From: Anaerolineae bacterium
GTDB lineage: Bacteria > Chloroflexota > Anaerolineae > 4572-78 > J111
Reading direction: 5' to 3'
Assembly (NCBI GenBank): GCA_020433785.1
Contig: JAGRCC010000056.1
Span: 1 to 5,381, forward strand
DNA: 5,381 bases
Made by a program: the position numbers and the translations under genes. Positions 1 through 5,381 of this stretch are shown piece by piece. Below the pieces are notes generated by a model. It ran no database searches, was not told where the DNA came from, and saw only the letters and a list, made by a program, of their open reading frames with translations. The first letter of the stretch is position 1. Each line of letters opens with the position of its first letter.

Positions 1-992
1 GCGCCGCCGGGCAGGGGCTGACGGTTCAGGCCACCTTGGAAAACGAGTTCAGCCTGCTCAAAGCCGATGGTCAGGGGGGCTACGCGCCGATCGACACTGC
101 CCTCTGCTTTAGTTCGGTGGCGATGGCCGCCGCCGCTGAGGTTATCGATGCGATTGTGGCCGCCTTGGAAGCGCAAGGCATCGCCATCGACGCTTATTAC
201 CCGGAACTGGGTCACGGTCAGCACGAACTGCCCATTCGCCACGCGCCGGTCTTGCGGGCCGCCGACAACCAGATTTGGTTCCGCGAAACCGTGCGCAATG
301 TGGCGGCGCAGCACGGCCTGTTAGCTTCGCTGGCGCCCAAACCCAACCCCGAACAAGCCGGCAACAGCGCCCACATCCACTGGAGCGTCTGGGATGCTGA
401 CGGTCAAACCAACCTGTTCTACGATGCCAACGACCGCTACCAATTGAGCCAGATGGGCTACCATTTTATAGCCGGGGTAATGGCTCACCTGCCTGGCCTA
501 TTGGCGCTGACCGCTCCCAGTTTTAATTCCTACCGGCGCTTGCAGCCCCATTTCTGGAGCAGCGCCTACACCGCCTGGGGGCCTGACAATCGTGAGGCTG
601 CCGTCCGCGTCGCCTCCGGCCTGTGGGGCCGCGAAGCCGACAGCGTTAACCTGGAACTCAAACCCAGCGATCCCAGCAACAACCCCTACCTGGCCTTGGG
701 CGGTTTAATCGCGGCCGGATTGGATGGCCTGGCTCGCCAACTCACGCCCAGCGAACCCACCCTCATCGATCCCGGCAACTACAGCGACGAGGAGCGCGCC
801 GAGCGCGACATCGCCCGCTATCCCACTACCCAGGCCGAAGCCCTGGATGCGCTAGAACAGGACAGCGTATTGATGGATGCCTTGGGACCGATGTTAAGCA
901 CCTCTTACCTCACCGTCAAACGCTCCGAGTATGAAGCCTTTGCCGCCGCCGATCTGGATTTTGAGATTAAGCATCATATTTACAAATTCTAA
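1..992 (+). CDS. Glutamine synthetase family protein, FluG/NodGS-like (5' end outside window)
   Basis: C-terminal 329 residues of a glutamine-synthetase-superfamily ligase (ATP-dependent amide or gamma-glutamyl ligase, cytoplasmic). The frame is open from base 3, so the TTG at 36 is an internal Leu. About 110-140 N-terminal residues should lie upstream if the protein has the usual 440-470 residues. Visible GS motifs, in order: ENEF (39-50, metal Glu); PELGHGQHEL (201-230, two Glu matching the E...GQ.E metal/substrate pair); PKPNPEQAGNSAHIHW, with His at 372-374 and 378-380 (the H.H nucleotide/metal region); SYRRLQPHFWSSAY..WG; NREAAVR (588 on); and LELKPSDPSNNPYLALG (651 on). The usual 'NSYKRL.PG..AP' is replaced by a 'RLQP..W..AY..WG..NREA' form that I associate from memory with FluG/NodGS GS domains rather than housekeeping GlnA. 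No Tyr adenylylation motif is evident. The gene sits 4 bases before an amidohydrolase gene, so co-transcription is likely. The acceptor amine is unknown; a PuuA-like gamma-glutamyl-polyamine role is possible but not shown. The family call is firm; the subfamily is inferred. Confidence 0.93.
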   Translation, partial: AAGQGLTVQATLENEFSLLKADGQGGYAPIDTALCFSSVAMAAAAEVIDAIVAALEAQGIAIDAYYPELGHGQHELPIRHAPVLRAADNQIWFRETVRNVAAQHGLLASLAPKPNPEQAGNSAHIHWSVWDADGQTNLFYDANDRYQLSQMGYHFIAGVMAHLPGLLALTAPSFNSYRRLQPHFWSSAYTAWGPDNREAAVRVASGLWGREADSVNLELKPSDPSNNPYLALGGLIAAGLDGLARQLTPSEPTLIDPGNYSDEERAERDIARYPTTQAEALDALEQDSVLMDALGPMLSTSYLTVKRSEYEAFAAADLDFEIKHHIYKF

Positions 993-996
993 GGCT

Positions 997-2115
997 ATGG
1001 ACTTAACCGCCTTTCCCATTATCGACCACCATGCTCATCCGCTGCTCAAACCGGAGGCCACCGCCGATCCGGTTGGCTTCCGGCAGTGGTTTACCGAGTC
1101 GACCGATCCGACCATCCACGCCGAGCACGTGCCTAACAGCCTCTTCTTTCGCACCGGTCTACGCTGGCTGGCCGAACTCCTTGACTGCGAACCGACGCTC
1201 GACGCCTATTTAGCCGCCCGCGCGGCCCAACCCTACGAAGCCTGGTGCCGGCGGCTGTTTACCGAGGCCAACATCGGCCTGCTGCTGTGCGACTATGGCT
1301 ACACCGGCCCGCTGGCCTACGCCCATCCTGAAATGCAAAGCCTGCTGCCCTGCCGTGTCGAGCCGATCCTGCGGCTGGAGGTATTGGCCCAAGATTTGAT
1401 TGTCCGGCACGAAACGTTCGATGACATGCGCGAAGATTTTGTGGCCACGGTAGGCCGCGCCCGCAGCGAGGGCTATGTCGCGCTCAAGAGTATCATCGCC
1501 TATCGCAGCGGCCTGGCGGTCGAGGCCGTGTCGCCGCAGGAAGCCGCCGCCGCCTATGCCCCGCTCAAAGAAACCGCCCGCCGCACCGGCCAAGTCCGGC
1601 TGGCCAGCAAACCCCTGGGCGACTATCTGCTCGGCCTGGCTGTCGAGCAAGCCGCCGCCCAAAGCTTGCCGCTGCAAATTCACACCGGCTTCGGCGACCG
1701 CGACGCCGACCTGCGACTGGCCAGCCCGCTCCATCTGCGCGCTCTGATTGAACAGACCGATTGTCCCCTGGTGCTGCTGCATGCCGGCTGGCCCTACTAT
1801 CGCGAACTGGCTCATCTGGCGGCCATTTATCCCCATGTCTGGCTCGACCTGTCACTGGCGATCCCGTTCGCCACTACCGGCATCCCGGCCATGCTGCGCG
1901 ACATTCTAGGGATGGCCCCCTTGAGCAAAGTCATGTTCGCCACCGACGCCTTTACCATGCCGGAGATTTTCTGGCTGGCCGCCCGCTGGGGCCGTTGGGG
2001 TTTAGGCCGCATCCTGGACGAGTTTATCGCCGAACAGTTTCTTAGCCCCACTGAAGCCGAAGCCGCCGCCGCCGCCATCTTAAGCGGGACCGCGCAGCGT
2101 CTATATTCAGTTTAG
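997..2115 (+). CDS. Amidohydrolase 2 family metal-dependent hydrolase, FluG/NodGS N-domain-like
   Basis: A complete 372-residue TIM-barrel metal hydrolase of the amidohydrolase-2 type (PF04909/COG2159-like), probably cytoplasmic because no signal peptide or membrane segment is seen. Motifs visible: DHHAHP near the N-terminus (metal pair H12, H14); LKSIIAYRSGL with K164, a candidate for the barrel Lys; QIHTGFGD with H229; LLHAGW with H262; and FATDAF with D317, the catalytic Asp at the end of beta-8. These fit the order HxH, K, H, H, D. I chose ATG 997 because it puts the HxH motif at residues 12-14, as usual, and starts 4 bases after the GS stop. The frame is open back to 931, but that stretch overlaps the GS gene and looks like noise. 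AAGG at 991-994 is too close to the ATG to be a good Shine-Dalgarno, so translation is probably coupled to the GS gene. FluG and NodGS fuse this domain to a GS domain; here the pair is split and in reverse order. The likely reaction is hydrolysis of an amide, lactone or carboxylate; the substrate is unknown. Confidence 0.92.
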   Translation: MDLTAFPIIDHHAHPLLKPEATADPVGFRQWFTESTDPTIHAEHVPNSLFFRTGLRWLAELLDCEPTLDAYLAARAAQPYEAWCRRLFTEANIGLLLCDYGYTGPLAYAHPEMQSLLPCRVEPILRLEVLAQDLIVRHETFDDMREDFVATVGRARSEGYVALKSIIAYRSGLAVEAVSPQEAAAAYAPLKETARRTGQVRLASKPLGDYLLGLAVEQAAAQSLPLQIHTGFGDRDADLRLASPLHLRALIEQTDCPLVLLHAGWPYYRELAHLAAIYPHVWLDLSLAIPFATTGIPAMLRDILGMAPLSKVMFATDAFTMPEIFWLAARWGRWGLGRILDEFIAEQFLSPTEAEAAAAAILSGTAQRLYSV

Positions 2116-2167
2116 AGGCTGGCTTTCTCCCCCTCTCTCATTATCATAGACGTTACGCTGTTGGAGA

Positions 2168-2246
2168 TTAGCCCTCTCTAAATCCCTCCCATAGGAAGGG
2201 ACTTGTTTGGTCCTACCCCCTTTGGGGGGAGTTAGAGGGGGGCTAA
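2168..2246. repeat. 79-bp imperfect palindrome (MITE/REP-like), possible bidirectional terminator
   Basis: The outer ends are TTAGCC (2168-2173) and GGCTAA (2241-2246), an exact inverted repeat. The arms continue inward as pyrimidine-rich CCCTCTCTAAATCCCTCCC against purine-rich GGGGGGAGTTAGAGGGGGG, with a few mismatches. The inner part can fold into TCCCTCC/GGAAGGGA (2183-2201) and CTACCCCC/GGGGGGAG (2213-2231) hairpins, or pair GGAC (2199-2202) with GTCC (2210-2213) at the tip. It fills the gap between two converging genes. The compact, coding-free palindrome with defined ends is typical of dispersed non-autonomous elements, but only one copy is in the window, so mobility is inferred. The GC-rich fold has no clear T-run after it on either strand, so a terminator role is possible but not of textbook type. 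Confidence 0.7.
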
Positions 2247-2270
2247 ACCGGTCAATTGCGTAAGTCATAT

Positions 2271-2298
2271 ATCAATTATCAATTATCAATTTTCAATT
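2271..2298. repeat. Heptanucleotide tandem repeat (ATCAATT)n, 4 units, at the 3' end of the membrane-protein gene
   Basis: Three exact ATCAATT units (2271-2291) are followed by one TTCAATT unit (2292-2298); the preceding bases 2264-2270 look like a decayed unit. On the - strand the tract reads AATTGAT repeats and encodes the last residues of the membrane protein (LKIDN) and its TGA stop (2279-2281). It is the same heptamer as the tract at 4141-4182 but in the opposite orientation. Confidence 0.9.
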
Positions 2299-4732
2299 GT
2301 TTTTCCACCGCATAATCCAACAGCGGTTCGCCGTCTTTGAAGGCGGGCAGCCGGTCGCCGGTTTGGTAATTGTAGAGACCGGCCACCAGCCGATATTCGC
2401 CGGGCGGCAGGCCCGCCAGATCGAGCGGATGGGCATCGACGATCACCTCGCCGGCGGCCCACAACGTCGTCGGATAGTTGCCGGCGAGGGGCGGCCCGTC
2501 GAAGCCGCGAACTTGCTCGCCGTCTCGCCACAGTTGGATGAAGACGGTGTAGTCGGCGGTGGGCTGTGCTTGAGCCAGCCAGGTGAAGGTAACGGTACAG
2601 GCGGAGGTGCTATTGTTGCAGTTGTGTAGGGTGGCTTCGGCTAATTGAATGTTATCGCCAAAGTCAGCTAGCGGCGGCGATGGTGCTGCCGGCCAGGTAT
2701 TGGGGATGAGTTTGAGCTGACCGACCGTTGGCTCGACCTCGCCGCCGTTCGGCGCGATGGCCGGCAGACCGGGGCGACCCGGCTCATTTATATTGAAGAG
2801 ACCGACGTTGACCAGTAGGCGCGTAGGGGCCTTGGCTCCCCCGTTGACCAGGACCGGGTAGGTATCGACCACAATCTGGCCCGGCTTCAGCGTGGTCGTC
2901 GGGCGTAGGCCTAAGCCGGGGTAGGTATTGAATTGGCCCACGCTGTCATAACCGCGCCCGATGAGATGGACATAGACGCTGTAGTCGGTCGTCATCGGCT
3001 TGAGCGCTTGCCAGGTGACGGTCACTGGCACGCGCTCGCCGGGGCGCACGACTTCCGCGCCGACATCGACCGCGATGAGCTTCATCTCATCGTTGAAGGT
3101 CCAATCCAGGCGGGGCAGGTCGGCGGGCAGGTCGGCCTCGGTGAGCAGCGCGGGCGGATGATATTCGCGAGCGACGACGCCGAAGGGCAGCCACAGCGCC
3201 AGCCCAAACATCAGAACGATCAGCGTGCCGAGAATCGGCAGGCGCAGCCGGGGCAGGGTAATCATCCACCAGCCCCAAATGGTGATGATGGCAATCGAAC
3301 CGAGCGCCGGGAGTATCTGCCGCCCCTGAATCCCCCCTTCGATACTGACCAGACGGGCCAGTGAAAAGGCCAGCGCCAAAGGGAAGACGAGGTGGAGGAT
3401 GAGGGGGAGCAGGGAGTAAGGAGTAGGGAGAGTAGAGTTTGAGTTGGAGTTTGGGTGTTGAGTGGTGGGGCGCAGACTTGTCGTCGTGGGTTTAGATTCA
3501 TCATTCATCATTCCGCGTTCATCATTCCGATAGATGATGATTGTGGCGGCCATCGTCAGGCCGATTAGCCCGACGCGGGGGAGGAGACGGTAGAAGGTGT
3601 AGAGCCACTCCGGACCGGCGATATTGAGCCAGCCGAAGGTAGCCCAGAAGGAGACTTCGCCGGTAGACAGGATGTACAGAAAGCTGCTGAGGGTTAGCGG
3701 TTGGGGATCGACGTTGAAGTAGATTTTGTAAAGACCGCTTTGAAAGAAGTCGCCGTAGAGCTGGAAGTTGCGCCAGTACCACCAGCCGCCGACCAGCCCA
3801 AACAACAGCCCGATGATAACGCCATCACGCCACAGCCGTCTGGCCGCGCCCGGTTGTTTGCGGGTGGTGATAGCCGTAATCAATATCGCGACCACCGCCA
3901 CCAGGCCGAAGGAGAGACCGGTCATTTTCGACAGCGAGATGAGGCCCAGCACAATCCCCAACGCCACGGCGCGATAAGGTCGAGTGCTGGGTCCATACAC
4001 GACATAGCGTTGGGCCAGCCATAGGCCGATAGCACAAAAGGCGATGTTGGCCGGTTCGTTGGCGACCGAGGCAGTGATGAAGGCGAACATCGGTTGGCAG
4101 GCGACGAACAAGGTGACGAGAGTGGCAAAGGCGGCAGGGGCAATTGATAATTGATAATTGATAATTGATAATTGATAATTGGAGGCAGAAGAGGGGGAGT
4201 TGGAGGAGGGGAGATGGGGGAATTGGTGGGCGGCGAGGTCGAGGGCGGTGAGGTAGATGAAGATGAGAGTGATGAGGCCGAAGGTGATGGAGTAGAGGCG
4301 GAGGATGTGAACCGTTAGGGCCAGGCCGTGATAGGGCAAGCTTTCATCGGGCGAATGGAGATAGTTGTTTTTGTTGCCGGGATCGAGCGCGTAGCCGAGC
4401 GAGCGATGGGGGTTGCGGGTGCGCTCGGCATAGCCGTCGAAGGCGTCCAGTTCAAAAGGCTGAACCAGCAGCGCGCCGATGGCGTAGTAGAGCGGCGGCT
4501 GCTGCCCACCCCAGATGCCTTGACCGGGCAGCATCACCGGCAGGCCATTACCTTCGGCGATGTATTTGACGTGGCCGGTGTGGGTCCACTCATCCGGCGC
4601 TTCGAAGATGGGCACGATGAAGAAGTAGGTCAGAGTGCATAGCAAGTAGACGCCCAGCGCCAGCCACAGGCCAGGCTGAGCTTTGGGGGACAGGTGGGTA
4701 AAAACGGACGCGGTCGGAGTAGAGCCGGTCAT
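2279..4732 (-). CDS. Polytopic membrane protein, DUF2142/GT39-like (GT-C fold), with two C-terminal beta-domains
   Basis: An 817-residue envelope protein. From hydrophobicity by eye I place about 11 membrane segments (near 22-42, 142-165, 199-217, 221-243, 253-270, 272-290, 303-320, 386-401, 441-460, 474-493, 498-519). The first outer loop begins PIFEAPDEWTH (D47, E48) and continues to GGQQPPLYY, resembling the acidic first-loop motif of GT-C enzymes and the 'DEP.H' of DUF2142; IQGRQILPAL (468-477) matches the late 'QGR...PAL' motif. This suggests a lipid-linked sugar transferase or related envelope-glycan function; the substrate is unknown. Residues 546-677 and 690-811 are two similar beta-rich domains (TDYSVYVHL and ADYTVFIQL; AAGEVIVDAHPL), predicted outside. 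Two low-complexity stretches (about 171-197 and 402-440) fall in predicted cytoplasmic loops and are built from heptamer repeats. The ATG overlaps the upstream gene's stop (ATGA), implying translational coupling. The C-terminal KIDN and stop come from another heptamer tract. Membrane and repeat architecture are firm; enzyme activity is inferred. Confidence 0.88.
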   Translation of the reverse strand: MTGSTPTASVFTHLSPKAQPGLWLALGVYLLCTLTYFFIVPIFEAPDEWTHTGHVKYIAEGNGLPVMLPGQGIWGGQQPPLYYAIGALLVQPFELDAFDGYAERTRNPHRSLGYALDPGNKNNYLHSPDESLPYHGLALTVHILRLYSITFGLITLIFIYLTALDLAAHQFPHLPSSNSPSSASNYQLSIINYQLSIAPAAFATLVTLFVACQPMFAFITASVANEPANIAFCAIGLWLAQRYVVYGPSTRPYRAVALGIVLGLISLSKMTGLSFGLVAVVAILITAITTRKQPGAARRLWRDGVIIGLLFGLVGGWWYWRNFQLYGDFFQSGLYKIYFNVDPQPLTLSSFLYILSTGEVSFWATFGWLNIAGPEWLYTFYRLLPRVGLIGLTMAATIIIYRNDERGMMNDESKPTTTSLRPTTQHPNSNSNSTLPTPYSLLPLILHLVFPLALAFSLARLVSIEGGIQGRQILPALGSIAIITIWGWWMITLPRLRLPILGTLIVLMFGLALWLPFGVVAREYHPPALLTEADLPADLPRLDWTFNDEMKLIAVDVGAEVVRPGERVPVTVTWQALKPMTTDYSVYVHLIGRGYDSVGQFNTYPGLGLRPTTTLKPGQIVVDTYPVLVNGGAKAPTRLLVNVGLFNINEPGRPGLPAIAPNGGEVEPTVGQLKLIPNTWPAAPSPPLADFGDNIQLAEATLHNCNNSTSACTVTFTWLAQAQPTADYTVFIQLWRDGEQVRGFDGPPLAGNYPTTLWAAGEVIVDAHPLDLAGLPPGEYRLVAGLYNYQTGDRLPAFKDGEPLLDYAVEKQLKIDN
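2300..2665 (-). other. C-terminal beta-domain, second copy (R2) of the 817-residue protein
   Basis: Residues about 690-811. The pattern is FGDNIQLAEA, then a W-containing strand (FTWLAQAQPTADYTVFIQL), a short turn, NYPTTLWAAGEVIVDAHPL, then GEYRLVAGLY and DRLPAF. The same order is seen in the gene upstream (NEDYNLFVHL, YPTHWWAPGEIIADRHPL, RVQIGFYS, QRLPLI). The predicted location is outside the membrane after the last hydrophobic segment. The alternating strands suggest a beta-sandwich, possibly for glycan or partner binding, but no specific ligand site can be named. Confidence 0.65.
2702..3097 (-). other. C-terminal beta-domain, first copy (R1) of the 817-residue protein
   Basis: Residues about 546-677, just after the last membrane segment. 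It starts FNDEMKLIAVDVG and has VTVTWQALKPMTTDYSVYVHL, then TYPGLGLRPTTTLKPGQIVVDTYPV, RLLVNVGLFN and a closing VGQLKLIP. It follows the same template as R2 (a W strand, DY.V..HL, then a Pro-Gly-x-I-V-D strand), so the two look like an old internal duplication. The TYPGLGLRPT segment is almost unchanged in the neighbouring paralogue, which marks it as the best-conserved part of this domain. Confidence 0.65.
3404..3470. repeat. Degenerate heptanucleotide repeat (CTACTCC-type) inside the membrane-protein gene
   Basis: On the + strand GAGT/GAGA recurs at 3414, 3421, 3428 and 3435, a period of 7; beyond 3438 the spacing decays towards 6 and the sequence stays purine-rich. On the coding strand it reads as CTACTCC-like units and gives LPTPYSL (residues 435-441), which is what CTACTCC repeats encode in any frame. 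It forms the second half of a predicted cytoplasmic loop and the start of the next membrane segment. Confidence 0.7.
3494..3528. repeat. Heptanucleotide repeat (TCATTCA-type), five units, inside the membrane-protein gene
   Basis: The units are AGATTCA, TCATTCA, TCATTCC, GCGTTCA and TCATTCC in register from 3494. On the coding strand they give NDERGMMNDES (residues 403-413), a hydrophilic stretch directly after a membrane segment ending in IIIYR. In this strand orientation a longer perfect run would create TGA stops in some phases, so its length is constrained by the reading frame. Confidence 0.8.
4141..4182. repeat. Heptanucleotide tandem repeat (TAATTGA)n, 6 units, inside the membrane-protein gene
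   Basis: Six in-register units: CAATTGA, four exact TAATTGA, and TAATTGG. The total of 42 bases is a multiple of three, so the frame is preserved. On the coding (-) strand it reads AATTATC repeats and encodes NYQLSIINYQLSI (residues 185-197). It lies in a predicted cytoplasmic loop between membrane segments 2 and 3, right after a Ser/Pro/Asn-rich stretch. Confidence 0.93.
4729..4732 (-). promoter_or_regulatory. ATGA stop-start overlap (translational coupling)
   Basis: The - strand reads ATGA: the ATG (4732-4730) starts the 817-residue gene and the TGA (4731-4729) ends the upstream paralogue. The preceding bases CAGGGCGAAGAGGA hold purine-rich AGGG about 10 bases before the ATG and GAGGA immediately next to it. 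This supports 4732 as the true start and implies that ribosomes finishing the first gene re-initiate on the second. Confidence 0.8.
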
Positions 4733-5381
4733 TCCTCTTCGCCCTGCACCGGCGTTAACTCGATTTCGACGCCGTTGTCCTGCGCCGGCAGCGTCGAATC
4801 AATCAGCGGCAGTCGCTGCTGCGTGATTAGGCTGTAGAAGCCGATCTGCACTCGCGTTGCGTCAGGTGCAGCAGGGAGGGGGTGACGGTCGGCGATGATC
4901 TCGCCCGGCGCCCACCAGTGCGTCGGGTAAGCATCTTGGGTGGGGGGAGCGTCGGCCTGGCTGACCAGATTACCCTCGTCATCGAATAGATGCACAAAGA
5001 GATTATAATCTTCATTGACCGGAGCCAGCGATTCCCAATACAGCGTCAGCGGATCGAGGTCGTAGCCGGTTAAGGCGATGGCGTTGTTGAAGTTGGCAGT
5101 GGCGGGATAGGTGGGCCGGTACTCGGGCCAGACCATAGGGACAACTTTGAGATAGCCGACGACAGGCGTAACGGCATTGCCGTTGGCATCGACGGCCGGG
5201 AAGCCGCCGCGCGTGTCGGAGTTAAAATCGAACAGGGTGACGATAGCTTGAGCCGCCATCGGCGCGGCCACATCGCGGTCGAGGTGGAGCGGATAGAGGT
5301 CGGTAAAGGTATCGCCCGGCGTGAGATAGCGGGTGGGGCGCAGGCCGAGACCGGGATAGGTTTCGCGTTGGGCCAGCACTT
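4729..5381 (-). CDS. Paralogue of the 817-residue membrane protein, C-terminal beta-domains only (5' end outside window)
   Basis: The last 217 or so residues of a protein whose start lies beyond the window; the GTG at 5379-5377 is most likely an internal Val. The visible part repeats the tail of the next gene. TYPGLGLRPTRYLTPGD, then VTLFDFN and VGYLKVVP, match the end of domain R1; FNNAIALTGYDL, NEDYNLFVHLFDD, YPTHWWAPGEIIADRHPL and TRVQIGFYS match R2. The protein ends in the acidic QGEEE. By analogy its missing part should be a DUF2142/GT39-like multi-span membrane region, but none of it is visible, so that is inference. It is first in a two-gene operon with the 817-residue gene, overlapping by ATGA. 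Unlike its neighbour it carries no heptamer repeats in the part seen. A role at the cell surface in glycan or polymer assembly is likely; the substrate is unknown. Confidence 0.85.
   Translation of the reverse strand, partial: VLAQRETYPGLGLRPTRYLTPGDTFTDLYPLHLDRDVAAPMAAQAIVTLFDFNSDTRGGFPAVDANGNAVTPVVGYLKVVPMVWPEYRPTYPATANFNNAIALTGYDLDPLTLYWESLAPVNEDYNLFVHLFDDEGNLVSQADAPPTQDAYPTHWWAPGEIIADRHPLPAAPDATRVQIGFYSLITQQRLPLIDSTLPAQDNGVEIELTPVQGEEE

Noticed and set aside
36..38. TTG as the start of the GS gene
   Set aside because: The frame is open upstream to the window edge and the preceding residues fit the strand before ENEF. A start here would remove the N-terminal GS domain.
931..996. Extended start for the amidohydrolase overlapping the GS gene
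   Set aside because: The 22 extra residues are just the GS C-terminus read in another frame. ATG 997 gives the usual distance to the HxH motif.
1210..1836. 208-residue open frame antisense to the amidohydrolase
   Set aside because: It is a Gly/Ala/Gln-rich shadow of a GC-rich gene with clear motifs on the other strand, and has no recognisable domain.
2249..2256. TTGACC on the - strand as a promoter -35 box
   Set aside because: It would point into the palindrome and the end of the convergent gene, with no convincing -10 and no gene to drive.
2933..3364. 143-residue open frame on the + strand inside the membrane-protein gene
   Set aside because: Its composition (His, Asp, Gln, Arg rich) reflects the complement of the real gene, and no family features are seen. 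The + strand frames at 2297-2629, 3701-4024 and 4328-4642 were rejected for the same reason.
4141..4182. CRISPR array
   Set aside because: The units are 7 bases with no spacers, and no cas gene is nearby. It is a simple tandem repeat.
2271..4182. Invertible segment between the two oppositely oriented heptamer tracts
   Set aside because: Inversion would break the 817-residue frame, the tracts are only 28 and 42 bases long, and no recombinase is present. It cannot be supported from this window.

Overview
The window is GC-rich bacterial DNA with four protein-coding genes in two convergent pairs: two on the + strand in the first 2.1 kb and two on the - strand in the rest. Taxonomy is an inference. 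Large DUF2142/GT39-like membrane proteins with C-terminal repeats of the 'DY.VFVHL ... YPT..W.PGE.I.D.H.L' type, together with palindromic elements and period-7 tandem repeats, suggest a Chloroflexota (Anaerolineae-like) genome. No marker gene in the window proves this.

Region 1 (1-2115, + strand). The 3' three quarters of a glutamine-synthetase-superfamily ligase is followed, after only 4 bases, by a complete amidohydrolase-2 family hydrolase. Eukaryotic FluG/NodGS proteins fuse these same two domains, in the order amidohydrolase then GS. Here they are separate adjacent genes in the order GS then amidohydrolase. The GS has the FluG-like segment 'SYRRLQP.FWSSAY..WG.DNREA' and keeps the metal and substrate residues that can be checked. 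The likely theme is a ligase and a hydrolase acting on the same amide or gamma-glutamyl-type compound, but the substrate is not known.

Region 2 (2116-2278) is the convergent gap. It holds a 79-bp imperfect palindrome (2168-2246), probably a dispersed MITE/REP-like element that may also act as a bidirectional terminator. A period-7 AT-rich tandem repeat follows and runs into the end of the next gene, supplying its stop codon.

Region 3 (2279-5381, - strand). Two tandem genes overlap by 4 bases (ATGA). The downstream one is a complete 817-residue polytopic membrane protein (DUF2142/GT-C-like) with two similar beta-rich domains at its C-terminus. The upstream one is cut by the window edge, but what remains is the same pair of C-terminal domains, so the two are paralogues. 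They probably act at the cell envelope in glycan or polymer assembly.

The most unusual sequence feature is that three families of heptanucleotide tandem repeats, of a type usually found between genes, lie inside the 817-residue gene. In-frame tracts encode two predicted cytoplasmic loops, and another tract forms the C-terminus and stop. I found no RNA gene, CRISPR array, transposase or phage gene, and nothing that clearly amounts to a new multi-gene system.
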